The notes beneath the pieces are model-generated. The model was not told the DNA's origin. It searched no databases and saw only the letters and a program-made list of their open reading frames with translations. Both the position numbers and the translations under genes were made by a program. Below, in pieces: positions 39,651 to 47,953 of a stretch of 64,000 nt of DNA. The stretch is from assembly GCA_938012815.1 (NCBI GenBank), contig CALLVV010000002.1, positions 6,960 to 70,959 of the forward strand, in the 5' to 3' direction. Every line of letters begins with the position of its first letter. Positions within the stretch are counted from its first letter, which is position 1. Source of the stretch: an uncultured Propionibacteriaceae bacterium (GTDB taxonomy: Bacteria; Actinomycetota; Actinomycetes; Propionibacteriales; Propionibacteriaceae).

Positions 39651-41048
39651 TTCATTGTGGTCAGAGAGCTGCTCCTGGCTGCTGCGTGTGGGCATCGTGA
39701 GTGCGGCCAAACCGGAGACGGTGTAGGCGATGATGATGACCCACAGGCCTGCGGTCACGTTCTGGCTGCTGTCACCGGTTGCTCCGAAGTATGCGGTGCC
39801 GGACAGTGCGATGCCGAACACCATGCCGACTTGGGCGAAGGTCGTGAGGGTGCCGGAGGCTGCTCCGGCTTCGGTCGTGGGGATCTCCGCCAGGGTGATT
39901 GAGGTCTGCGGCATGATCAGCACCATCATCCCCACGCCGGCGAGAGCGAAAGGTGGCAGGAGGTTCCAGCCGTTGAGGGTTGTTCCGGTGTGTTCGAGGG
40001 TGATCATGACCCAGACGAAGGCCGCGGCCTGCATGATCCCGCCGAGACACACCGACCACTTGCCCAGTTTCTTCATCAGGAGCATGGCCACCGGGGTGCC
40101 GAGTATCGACCCGATGGCGATCGGCAGCAGGGTGAGTCCCGCTGCGAAGGATGTGAAGTGAAAAGCGGCCTGCATGTGGAACAGGAGGATGAGTGCGAAG
40201 CCGCCGTGGCCAATCGAGGAGAGTATCTGTACGAGCAACCCGCTGGAGAAGGAACGGATCCTGAAGAGCGGGAGCGGCAGGAGTTGTGCTCCGGCCCCGG
40301 TCGCCCTGCGATGTTGTTGCCAGATGAAGGCGATGATCGCGAAGGGTGCGGCGATCAGCAGGGCCCATATCCACCACGCCCACCCGGCTGCGCGGCCCTC
40401 AGTCAGAGGAAGAACGAGGAGGATGACGGCCGTGGCGCCAAGGGCCGAACCAGTGAGGTCCAGTCGTAGGGGGTGTTCGGAGCGGCTTTCCGGGATGCAC
40501 AGGAACGCCATCACCGTCAGGACAATGCCCACCGGGACATTGATGAGGAAGATACTGCGCCATCCTGTGCCGAACAGGTTTGCCGTGACGAGCCAACCGC
40601 CCAGGAGAAGTCCGGTGATTACACCCAAGGCGTTCAGGGAGCCGATGACGCCGAATACCGGCCCCCGCTCTTCTGGCGTGTACATGACCTGAACGCTGGA
40701 CAACACCTGCGGCACCATGACGCCGGCGAAGGCGCCTTGAATGATCCGGGCCGTTATGAGGGCGTTCCCATTCCAGGCCAGGGAAGCGAGCATCGAGGCA
40801 CACGTGAAGCCGATGACGCCGACGAGGAAGATGCGTTTCCGTCCGTAGATGTCTCCCAGGCGGCCTCCCGTGATGAGAAGCGTCGCGAAGGCGACCACGT
40901 AACCGACGAGTGTCCACTCCAGTTGAGTGGGTGTCGCACCCAGGTCGGTACTGATCGCGGGGAGCGCGACATTCGTGATGGTGGAGTCCATCAAGTCCAT
41001 GAGCATTGCCGTCATCAAGATGATGGTGGCCGTGACCCGGTGTGTCAC
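39642..41048 (-). CDS. MFS multidrug efflux transporter, DHA2 (14-helix, EmrB/QacA) family
   Basis: A 468-residue permease with about 14 helices. The first-helix motif LMDLMDSTITNVALPAI, the antiporter loop GGRLGDIYGRKR (motif A) and the central GVITGLLLGG (motif C) are characteristic of drug/H+ antiporters. The start is a GTG at 41048 with AAGGAG six bases upstream; a longer frame to 41138 crosses the operator. It is divergent from a TetR gene with palindromic sites in the 102-base space, the classic repressor-pump arrangement. Substrate is unknown. Confidence 0.9.
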   Translation of the reverse strand: MTHRVTATIILMTAMLMDLMDSTITNVALPAISTDLGATPTQLEWTLVGYVVAFATLLITGGRLGDIYGRKRIFLVGVIGFTCASMLASLAWNGNALITARIIQGAFAGVMVPQVLSSVQVMYTPEERGPVFGVIGSLNALGVITGLLLGGWLVTANLFGTGWRSIFLINVPVGIVLTVMAFLCIPESRSEHPLRLDLTGSALGATAVILLVLPLTEGRAAGWAWWIWALLIAAPFAIIAFIWQQHRRATGAGAQLLPLPLFRIRSFSSGLLVQILSSIGHGGFALILLFHMQAAFHFTSFAAGLTLLPIAIGSILGTPVAMLLMKKLGKWSVCLGGIMQAAAFVWVMITLEHTGTTLNGWNLLPPFALAGVGMMVLIMPQTSITLAEIPTTEAGAASGTLTTFAQVGMVFGIALSGTAYFGATGDSSQNVTAGLWVIIIAYTVSGLAALTMPTRSSQEQLSDHNEPG

Positions 41049-41077
41049 TTCTACTCCTTCCGGGGTCGAACGAATGC

Positions 41078-41119
41078 TGCGTACGGTGTACGCATACGTT
41101 GGTGGATACACTGTACGCA
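41078..41119. promoter_or_regulatory. TetR operator in the pump / regulator divergent promoter
   Basis: TGCGTAC-GGT-GTACGCA (41078-41094) is a perfect inverted repeat, and GTACGCA occurs a third time at 41113-41119. The sites lie between the divergent starts, as expected for auto-repression together with pump control. Confidence 0.6.
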
Positions 41120-41150
41120 TATGGACTTGTGTCGTCAACCAGGAGGTCGC

Positions 41151-41921
41151 ATGCCCGATACGACACCACCGCGCTGGATTGCCCTGTCCTGGCAGCTTCG
41201 CGAGTCATCCCCCGTCACGGATGGACTCAGCATCAGTCGCATCGTCCGGGCGGGAATCGAGATCGCGGATGAGCACGGATTGGGGGGGCTTTCCCTGCGC
41301 AAACTCGGTGAACACCTCGGGGCGGGCACGATGGCTGCCTACCGGCACATGCGCTCCAAGGAGGAACTGATTCACCTCATGGTCGATGTGGCATTCGGCC
41401 AGCCACCCGAGGGGATCATCGAGGCGACGGATTGGCGCACCGGTGTCAGGCTGTGGGCTGGTGGGATGGCGGAGCGCTATCGCCAGCACTCATGGCTTCT
41501 CGACGCCCCCCTGGTGGCGATGTCGATGACCCCGAATCGACTGCTCTGGCTCGATCACATCCTGCGACCGCTCAGTGAGACCGGATTGGACATCCAGCAT
41601 CTGCTCGACGCGGCATTGTTCGTCGATGGCCATGTTCGTCACGTCGCCTACCTACGGCGAGAACTTAGCGCACGGACATCGCCGCCCCTGCAGGCGATGC
41701 CCCCCTGGCTTTCCGCGCTGCTGGATGACGACTCTTTCCCGATGGCGCGTCGTGTTCTCGCGGCTGGTCTTCTGGAGGATGGTGATGAGCAGGACATGGA
41801 GTTTGGTCTCGACTGGATCATCGCGGGAATCGAAGCAAACAGCCCCGGGCCCGGCGACGGTGGCGGCAACAGGAAAGGTCGCAGCCACGGGGCAGACGAG
41901 GCGCGTTCTGACATCGTGTGA
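41151..41921 (+). CDS. TetR-family transcriptional regulator
   Basis: A 256-residue regulator. The N-terminal helix-turn-helix (about residues 25-70) includes SISRIVRAGIEIADEHGLGG and LRKLGEHLGAGTMAAYRHM; the C-terminal part is a TetR_C-type ligand domain of the drug-sensing kind with the segment WRTGVRLWAGGMAERYRQHS. The ATG at 41151 has a perfect AGGAGG ribosome site. It probably represses the divergent MFS pump gene. The C-terminal 25 residues are Gly/Asn-rich and seem disordered. Confidence 0.88.
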   Translation: MPDTTPPRWIALSWQLRESSPVTDGLSISRIVRAGIEIADEHGLGGLSLRKLGEHLGAGTMAAYRHMRSKEELIHLMVDVAFGQPPEGIIEATDWRTGVRLWAGGMAERYRQHSWLLDAPLVAMSMTPNRLLWLDHILRPLSETGLDIQHLLDAALFVDGHVRHVAYLRRELSARTSPPLQAMPPWLSALLDDDSFPMARRVLAAGLLEDGDEQDMEFGLDWIIAGIEANSPGPGDGGGNRKGRSHGADEARSDIV

Positions 41922-42083
41922 GCAGGTGTCTCTTGTGAAGCTGGTTGGCTCGGGTCGTGACGGAGCAATGCCGTGTCGATAGTGGCTGAGCCGGGCTGCG
42001 ACGGAGAAGTTGCCCGTGCCGAACCACGGCGACTGTCTCCAGACGCTGTGGCGGGGTTTGTTTCCCGGCTGTCGGGGTGGTGT

Positions 42084-42125
42084 GACTCAGCCATTCGCTG
42101 ATGCTCACGTGCTGGCTCAACCGGC
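42084..42125. repeat. Dispersed intergenic repeat, copy 2
   Basis: It matches 39609-39650 (GACTCAGCC at the left end, GCTCACGTGCTGGCTCAACC at the right). It lies in the gene-free space 41922-42190 before ung, together with other GGCTGAGCC/GGCTCAACC fragments. Confidence 0.65.
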
Positions 42126-42190
42126 GTCCGGGAATTCGTCGCGGTCCGGCTGAACCGGTTTCGGAGGGTGGGTCTCGCTAGAGTGACGCC

Positions 42191-42868
42191 ATGGCACGCC
42201 CCCTGAAAGAACTCATCGCCCCCGACTGGGCCGAGGCCCTGGCCGACGTCGAGGACCAGATTCACGCCATGGGAGATTTCCTCCGCCAGGAGCTCGCGGA
42301 GGGACGCAGCTACCTTCCCGCCGGCGACAACGTGTTGCGCGCCTTCAGCCGGCCGCTGGCCGATGTGCGGGTACTGATCGTCGGACAGGACCCGTACCCG
42401 ACCCCGGGACACGCGGTCGGTTTGTCGTTCTCCGTCGCCCCCGATGTGCGCCCCATCCCCCGCAGTCTGCAGAACATCTACCAGGAGCTCAACGACGACC
42501 TCGGCATCCCACCCGCCCCGCACGGCGACCTGAGCGCCTGGTTCAAGCAGGGCGTCCTGCTGCTGAACCGGGTGCTGACCGTCTCCCCCGGCAAGGCCGG
42601 ATCGCACCGCGGCAAGGGCTGGGAGGCCGTCACCACCGCCGCCATCACCGCCCTCGCGGAGCGCGGCGGCCCGCTGGTGGCGATCCTGTGGGGCCGCGAC
42701 GCGCAGTCCACCCGTTCCCTGCTGGGCCAGACCCCCGTGATCGCCAGCGCCCATCCGTCGCCGCTGTCGGCGCACAACGGATTCTTCGGCTCGAAACCGT
42801 TCAGCCGCGCGAACGAGGCCCTCGTTGCGCAGGGCGCCGACCCCATCGACTGGGACCTCAACGCCTGA
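42191..42868 (+). CDS. ung: Uracil-DNA glycosylase (family 1)
   Basis: A 225-residue repair enzyme that removes uracil from DNA. The water-activating motif GQDPYPTPGHAVGLSFS (Asp near residue 66) and the DNA-intercalation loop HPSPLSAHNGFFGS (His near 188) are both intact, and the length is normal. It starts at the ATG at 42191. It is a single gene that converges on the two-component system. Confidence 0.95.
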   Translation: MARPLKELIAPDWAEALADVEDQIHAMGDFLRQELAEGRSYLPAGDNVLRAFSRPLADVRVLIVGQDPYPTPGHAVGLSFSVAPDVRPIPRSLQNIYQELNDDLGIPPAPHGDLSAWFKQGVLLLNRVLTVSPGKAGSHRGKGWEAVTTAAITALAERGGPLVAILWGRDAQSTRSLLGQTPVIASAHPSPLSAHNGFFGSKPFSRANEALVAQGADPIDWDLNA

Positions 42869-42938
42869 GAGTCGGTTTCGACGCATCTCAACCACCTTCA
42901 TCAGGCCTCGGCACAGCCACACCTCAGAGGCCCACGGG

Positions 42939-43589
42939 TCATCCGGCGAGACCGTTGCGGTGGGCCCACACCACCGCCTGCACCCGGTCCCTGGCATCGA
43001 TCTTGGGCAGGATTCGGGTCAGGTGGGACTTCACGGTGCTGATCTCGACCACGAGTTCGGCCGCGATCTCCGCGTTCGACATGCCCGTGGCGAGGAGTTT
43101 CACGATCTCGAGTTCCCGCGCGGTCAGCTGCTGAAGCTCGGCCGGGTTCGCCGCAGGTGCGTGACGGCGGGCGAACTCCGCGATCACCCGGCGGGTGACG
43201 CTGCGGTCCACCAGCCCGTACCCGGCGGCGAGACGACGGACGGCATCGACCAGTTCCTCCGGTTCGCAGTCCTTGAGGATGAAGCCGTCGGCCCCGGCCT
43301 CCAGCGCCCCGAAGACGTCGGCGTCGAGGTCGAAGGTGGTGACCACGAGCACCGCGGGCACCCCGTCCGTTCGGGACGCGACGATCCGGCGGGTGGCCGT
43401 CAGGCCGTCCCCCGCGGGCATCCGCAGGTCCATGCACACCACGTCGGGGCGGGTCCGGGCCACCAGGTCGACGGCCCGACGGCCGTCCGATGCCTCCCCC
43501 ACGACGGTGATGTCGCCGTGTTCCTCCAGCAGGAAACGGAATCCCGCCCGCACCACCGACTGGTCGTCCACCAGCACGACTCGAATCAT
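42939..43589 (-). CDS. NarL/LuxR-type response regulator
   Basis: A 216-residue two-component response regulator. The receiver domain (about residues 1-120) has the acidic pocket VDDQ, the phosphorylated Asp in VCMDLRMP (about 54) and the Lys in ILKD. The DNA-binding domain (about 150-212) is LuxR-type: LTARELEIVKLLATGMSNAE then STVKSHLTRIL. The start ATG at 43589 overlaps the kinase stop (ATGA). The target genes are unknown; the co-transcribed small membrane gene is one candidate. Confidence 0.92.
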   Translation of the reverse strand: MIRVVLVDDQSVVRAGFRFLLEEHGDITVVGEASDGRRAVDLVARTRPDVVCMDLRMPAGDGLTATRRIVASRTDGVPAVLVVTTFDLDADVFGALEAGADGFILKDCEPEELVDAVRRLAAGYGLVDRSVTRRVIAEFARRHAPAANPAELQQLTARELEIVKLLATGMSNAEIAAELVVEISTVKSHLTRILPKIDARDRVQAVVWAHRNGLAG

Positions 43590-44761
43590 CTCTCCTCCTC
43601 GGCAACCACGGGAACGGCGAGCCGGACCCGCCAGCCACCCTCCGGGGTGAGGCCGGCGTCGAGGGTTCCCCCGGCCGTCGCCGCCCGTTCCCGCATCACG
43701 TTCAAACCGTTGCCTCCTGAACCGGACTCGCCCGGCCTCTCGGATGGCCCGTTGACGATGGTCATTTCCAGCTGGCCGGCAACCTGCCCGACGTCCACCC
43801 GCAGCCACGCCCCGGGGGCGTGCTGCAGGGCGTTGCTGATGGCCTGCTGCGCCACCCGGTAGACCGCCATGTCGGCCACCGGGGGCAGCGCGATGCGCGC
43901 GGCCGAGAGGGTGAGTGTCGCGTCGACGCCGAGGTCGCGGGTGGTGGAGACCAGCTCCGGGAGGTCTCGCAGCCCCGCCACGGGTGCGGTGTTCCGGCGC
44001 AGCAGCCCCACCACCGACCGCAGCCCGTTGAGGGTTTCCCGGCTCTGCGACTTCAGCTGCGCGGCGGCCTGTTTGGCGGCTGCGGGGTCGCGGTCGATCA
44101 GCCGCCCGACGACCTGGGACTGCACGACGATGCCGGCCAGGTGGTGGGCGGCGACGTCGTGCAGTTCACCCGCGATCCTGCGGCGCTCGTCGATCAGGAC
44201 CAGGTCGAGCTGGTGCTGGTGCTCGCGGGCCTCCCAGTCGCGTTGCTGCTGCACGCGCTGGGTCCGGGCGGCCGACATCGCCCCGCCGAACACCGGCCCC
44301 AGGTAGAGGGACAATTTGCTCAGCATGACGGTGATGAGCATGATTCCTCCCGTTGGTCCCAGAATCGCCTCCGTCCATCCCAGGTGCAACACATCCCGCA
44401 CCACGTGGGCCAGCATCTCGCCCAGCGCCAGGAGGCCCATCAACACGACCCCCCGCGGGAGCGGCAGCCGGAGCCCGATGCCGAACCCGGCGACCGCCTG
44501 CGCCAGCATCATGAAGTGAGATGTTTCGGGCAACAGCGCCATTATGACCAGCTGCAACCCCCAGACCAGGAGCTGGCACACCACGGGATGGCGCCTCCAC
44601 CACACCACGACGATCCCTTGCACCCCTCCCACAGCCACCAGAGCTGCGTGGCGCTCCCAGGGAAGGTCGCTGATAGAAATCAGCAGGACGATTGCAACCA
44701 CCCCGCATACGATGGCCAGGATCACGTCATTGCGACGGATCGGGGGCGGGGAGGACATCAT
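43586..44761 (-). CDS. Sensor histidine kinase (HisKA_3, NarX/DesK-like)
   Basis: A 391-residue kinase. Residues about 12-160 hold five to six hydrophobic helices. A coiled coil leads to the HisKA_3 dimerisation domain with the phosphorylated His in RIAGELHDVAAHHLAGI (about residue 200), and the ATPase domain has the N-box AISNALQHAPGAWL and the G-box GGNGLNVMRERA. The start is the ATG at 44761 behind GGAAG; a GTG at 44779 is possible. It pairs with the overlapping response regulator. The signal is unknown. Confidence 0.9.
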   Translation of the reverse strand: MMSSPPPIRRNDVILAIVCGVVAIVLLISISDLPWERHAALVAVGGVQGIVVVWWRRHPVVCQLLVWGLQLVIMALLPETSHFMMLAQAVAGFGIGLRLPLPRGVVLMGLLALGEMLAHVVRDVLHLGWTEAILGPTGGIMLITVMLSKLSLYLGPVFGGAMSAARTQRVQQQRDWEAREHQHQLDLVLIDERRRIAGELHDVAAHHLAGIVVQSQVVGRLIDRDPAAAKQAAAQLKSQSRETLNGLRSVVGLLRRNTAPVAGLRDLPELVSTTRDLGVDATLTLSAARIALPPVADMAVYRVAQQAISNALQHAPGAWLRVDVGQVAGQLEMTIVNGPSERPGESGSGGNGLNVMRERAATAGGTLDAGLTPEGGWRVRLAVPVVAEEER

Positions 44762-44783
44762 GGCGTCATTCTTCCGCACTCGC

Positions 44784-45000
44784 TCAGACGCTGATGTCCC
44801 AGGACAGGGCGTTGCTCGTCCAGGACCACCGGGCCATGCCGAGCAGACCGGCCAGCAGCAGCGACGCCATGACGATCCGAGGCCACCCGGTACGGCGTTT
44901 CACGTCGCTCACCAGGTCCATCCCGGCGGGGATGATCGCCGTCACACCGAGCCATTGGACCGCCTGGACGGGTCGCACGCCCCCGGGTCGGCAGCCTCAT
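44784..45000 (-). pseudogene. Small membrane protein gene, frameshifted at a G5 tract, first in the two-component operon
   Basis: A perfect ribosome site (AAGGAGTGAAA) precedes an ATG at 45000 that reads MRLPTRG. At a run of five G (44984-44980, minus strand) the protein-like frame shifts: skipping one base continues as VRPVQAVQWLGVTAIIPAG and on to a membrane helix (IVMASLLLAGLLGMARWSW), ending at 44784, 22 bases before the kinase. The frame of the ATG itself gives only Arg/Gly-rich nonsense. A 64-codon frame from a GTG at 44978 remains intact. The gene is either broken, phase-variable or affected by a sequencing error. Confidence 0.5.
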
Positions 45001-45324
45001 TTTCACTCCTTTTCAATCACGTCTCCATGCTTGCGGTGCTGACATGAAAACCGCTACGCGCCCGGGAAGGAACCCCATCTGCGACCTGCGATGCAAGCAG
45101 CTCCTCCCCGACGGACACCACCGGGGGATCCGGATCAACTCCTCCATCAGGGGCCGTCCCTGACCGCTACCACTCGCCATCGCTGCCGCTCGCGGCGACC
45201 AGGCCATCCCGCGCTCCTCACCTTGGCCTTCCACGGTCCTGGCACATTGGCGAAAGCAGCGACCACATCCCCACCCGACCGTGACGGTTTACCCTCTCGG
45301 AGTGGCCCGCATCCACGGATGCTT
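45001..45324. other. Intergenic region between the two-component operon and yefM
   Basis: No gene is supported; the reading frames present have shadow-like composition. The left edge holds the ribosome site of the frameshifted membrane gene. Promoters for both divergent transcripts must lie here, but no convincing -35/-10 pair was found. Confidence 0.3.
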
Positions 45325-45342
45325 TGTACACTTTCCCGTACA
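45325..45342 (+). promoter_or_regulatory. YefM-type operator of the yefM-yoeB operon
   Basis: TGTACA (45325-45330) and CGTACA (45337-45342) lie with a centre-to-centre distance of 12 bases, just before the ribosome site. Paired TGTACA cores at this spacing are the known E. coli YefM-YoeB operator arrangement. Confidence 0.55.
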
Positions 45343-45352
45343 GGAGGTGGCC

Positions 45353-45610
45353 GTGAAGACCATGTCGTACACCGAGTCCCGGGCCAACTACGCGGCGGTC
45401 CTCGACGAGGTCGTGAACAATCGCGAGGAGATCGTCATCACCCGGGCGGGACACGAACCCGTCGTGATCGTTTCGCTGGAGGAGTACCAGTCCCTTCGCG
45501 AGACCGCCTACCTGCTGCGTTCGCCCGTCAACGCCCAGCGGCTGGCCAGCGCCATGGAACAGCTCGACAGGAACGACGGCACCCTGCACGACCTTCTCGA
45601 CGACCGCTGA
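45353..45610 (+). CDS. yefM: YefM antitoxin (Phd/YefM family)
   Basis: An 85-residue antitoxin. The N-terminal DNA-binding part reads MSYTESRANYAAVLDEVVNN, and the C-terminal part has VSLEEYQSLRETAYLLRSP, which is close to E. coli YefM. It neutralises YoeB and represses the operon. The start is a GTG at 45353 with a perfect AGGAGG ribosome site. The toxin gene starts one base after its stop. Confidence 0.93.
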   Translation: MKTMSYTESRANYAAVLDEVVNNREEIVITRAGHEPVVIVSLEEYQSLRETAYLLRSPVNAQRLASAMEQLDRNDGTLHDLLDDR

Positions 45611-45611
45611 G

Positions 45612-45872
45612 ATGCGGATCTGCTGGGCCGATGAGGCGTGGGAGGACCACCTTTGGTGGCAGGTCCAGGACCGCCGGACCCTCAAGAGGATCAACTCCCT
45701 GATCCGGGACATCGCCCGCAACGGGAACGAGGGGCTGGGCAAACCGGAGGCACTGCGACACCAGCTCTCCGGCTACTGGTCCCGGCGCATCACCGAGGAA
45801 CATCGGCTGGTGTACCGGATCACCGACACCGAGATCCAGATTGCCGCCTGCCGGTACCACTACGGCCGCTGA
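45612..45872 (+). CDS. yoeB: YoeB ribosome-dependent mRNA interferase toxin
   Basis: An 86-residue toxin of the RelE superfamily. The typical end WSRRITEEHRLVYRITD and ACRYHYGR contains the catalytic Glu, Arg and His and the conserved C-terminal His-Tyr. YoeB cleaves mRNA in the ribosome when free of YefM. Sequence and length are intact, so the pair is probably functional. No mobile element is seen next to it. Confidence 0.94.
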   Translation: MRICWADEAWEDHLWWQVQDRRTLKRINSLIRDIARNGNEGLGKPEALRHQLSGYWSRRITEEHRLVYRITDTEIQIAACRYHYGR

Positions 45873-46160
45873 GGATCCCTGTTCAGAATTCAACTCACCC
45901 GGCTGCGCAGCGCTCAACCCCGATTTGGCCGCCGAATAGCGGTTTGAGCGCGTTGAGTGTTGCAGAACCGGGGAACATCCTGAAGGCCGGGTCTGTTTCC
46001 TGGACGTCAGCGTTGGTTTCGACTCGGGCCGCTCGTTCCTCGCGACCCGGCTCAACCAGCTCCGCAGCGGGGGCACTCACGTGCTGGCTCAACCGGCTTC
46101 ACTGGAATGGTTCCGGCTCCATTCAGTCTCGAGGCAGGCGTGCCTCGTACACTGAATTTC
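45873..46160. repeat. Gene-free space with dispersed repeat, copy 3
   Basis: CTCACGTGCTGGCTCAACC at 46076-46094 repeats the end of copies 1 and 2. The preceding bases contain GACTCGGGCC...GACCCGGCTCAACCAGC, another hairpin with the GGCTCAACC motif. No gene is supported in this space. Confidence 0.55.
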
Positions 46161-46814
46161 ATGGAGATCGATGTCCTCGGGTGGCTGAGCGGCCGCCGGA
46201 ATCCCCAGCTCGTGACCGCCGACGACGCCCTGCCCGGGCGCGAGGTCCCGATCCTGGATCCCGTTCCCCGGCACGCGGTTCTCGGGCTGCGACTGGACGA
46301 GGTCCCCGAGGGTTGTGAGGTCGCCTATTTCGCGATGGGATGTTACTGGGGCGAGGAAAGGCTGTTCTGGACCACCGACGGGGTGGTCAACACCGCCGTC
46401 GGGTTCATGGGAGGCATCACCCCGAACCCCACCTACCGCGAAACCTGCACCGGCCGAACCGGGCACACGGAAACGGTTCGAGTGGTCTTCGACCCGTCGC
46501 GCATCGACTACGAGGACTTGTTGAGGATCTTCTGGGAGAATCACGACCCGACCCAGGGTTTCCGGCAGGGAAACGACATCGGCACCCAGTACCGGTCCGC
46601 GATCTTCCCGGCAGACGCCACCCAGCACGCCGCCGCCGTCGCATCCCGTGACGTCTTCCAGAACCGCATGACCGAGGCCGGGTTCGGTGAGATCACCACT
46701 GAGATCACCAACGACGCCACTTTCTACTACGCGGAGAAGGAGCACCAGCAGTACCTCCACAAGAACCCGGGAGGCTACTGCCCTAACCACGCCACCGGAG
46801 TCAGGTGTGAATGA
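46161..46814 (+). CDS. msrA: Peptide methionine-S-sulfoxide reductase MsrA
   Basis: A 217-residue repair enzyme that reduces methionine-S-sulfoxide in proteins. The active site is GCYWGEERLFW (Cys near residue 60), in the place of the usual GCFWG, with the later motifs HTETVRVVFDP, NDIGTQYRSAIF and a C-terminal resolving Cys in GGYCPNH. An N-terminal extension of about 50 residues precedes the catalytic domain, as in other bacterial MsrA proteins. The ATG at 46161 lacks a clear ribosome site. Confidence 0.93.
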   Translation: MEIDVLGWLSGRRNPQLVTADDALPGREVPILDPVPRHAVLGLRLDEVPEGCEVAYFAMGCYWGEERLFWTTDGVVNTAVGFMGGITPNPTYRETCTGRTGHTETVRVVFDPSRIDYEDLLRIFWENHDPTQGFRQGNDIGTQYRSAIFPADATQHAAAVASRDVFQNRMTEAGFGEITTEITNDATFYYAEKEHQQYLHKNPGGYCPNHATGVRCE

Positions 46815-46908
46815 ATGCCGGCCCCGACTTTATCTTCGTCCAAAAGGATGACGCGGTTCGGGATCTGGGCACTACGATCCGCGCCGCCACCCAAAGTAAA
46901 CTGACTCG

Positions 46909-47892
46909 GTGAGTCTGCGCCGAGCCATTGTCATCGCGATGGTTGTGCTGCTCGCAGGATGCTCCTCCACATCGGATCCCGAACCCACCCACACCCCCTC
47001 CGTCGCCGCCTCCGAAAGCGCCACCCCGGAACCCAGCCCCGCCCCGTCGCCGACCGTTGTTTTCCCGGTTCCCATGAACGTCACCCAAGACCTCATCAGG
47101 GGCGGTGCCAAACAGATCGTGCGACGCATGATGGAGATCACGAACAACCGTCCCGCGCTGAAACTCGACGTCTCCACATCCGAGGTGATCCTCACCGTAC
47201 TGGACACCGACCAGAAACCTTTCACCCTGCTCTGGCGCTCCAACCAGATAGCCCCCACGGACTCCGACATCCAATACCTCGGGCAGACCACCTTCCGCCC
47301 AACCGACTACCCGCTCGGCAACATCAGTGAATTGTTCGACACCGCAACCCGGATGGGCGCCACCGGCGCGGACAAGATCCTGCAGATCGTCGAGCAGCGT
47401 CCCGGCGAGGTCTACCTCACCGTCACCACCACCCCCGAGACGAAAACCGTGTTCTTCGAGAAGGACGGCACAGCGGTACGCAACCTCGGCTACACCTCCG
47501 TTGCGGACCTGACCGACGGCCTCGCCGCCGTCATCTCGGGCAGCCGCGCCGCGACGCAGATCGGATTCGGACCCAACACCGGATACTGGATCGACCTTCC
47601 GGCGAGCAATGGCATAACCGAACGACGCATCCGCTCCGCCGCCCTGCCCGTGTACACGACCAGACTCAAGGAGACGTCCTCCCTCACACCCTTCGACCCG
47701 ACCCAGCTCAACGCCCTGGTGCTGGCGCGTTCCATCCAGAAGTTCAACCTCAACTCCAGGACGGAATGCAGGATCGAGGTGGACAACCGCTACAGGCGAA
47801 CAACCCCGATCATCCGCTACGACTGCGGCGGCAAGGTACATTTCACGGCCCCCGACGGCACCGAGTACACCGAGGAACAGCTGAAACAGTGA
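46909..47892 (+). CDS. Putative lipoprotein of unknown function
   Basis: A 327-residue protein with a signal peptide and lipobox LAGC (Cys near residue 18), a Ser/Pro/Thr-rich linker (about 20-55) and a globular region to the end. It was not recognised; phrases such as LLWRSNQIAPTDSDIQYLGQ do not match a known motif. The start is a GTG at 46909. It converges on the CoA-transferase gene. It is probably anchored to the outer face of the membrane. Confidence 0.65.
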   Translation: MSLRRAIVIAMVVLLAGCSSTSDPEPTHTPSVAASESATPEPSPAPSPTVVFPVPMNVTQDLIRGGAKQIVRRMMEITNNRPALKLDVSTSEVILTVLDTDQKPFTLLWRSNQIAPTDSDIQYLGQTTFRPTDYPLGNISELFDTATRMGATGADKILQIVEQRPGEVYLTVTTTPETKTVFFEKDGTAVRNLGYTSVADLTDGLAAVISGSRAATQIGFGPNTGYWIDLPASNGITERRIRSAALPVYTTRLKETSSLTPFDPTQLNALVLARSIQKFNLNSRTECRIEVDNRYRRTTPIIRYDCGGKVHFTAPDGTEYTEEQLKQ

Positions 47893-47953
47893 GGGGGCAC
47901 ACAAACTGGGATGACACGAGCGCCGCCCCGAAACCGGTTCAGGATGGATTCCC

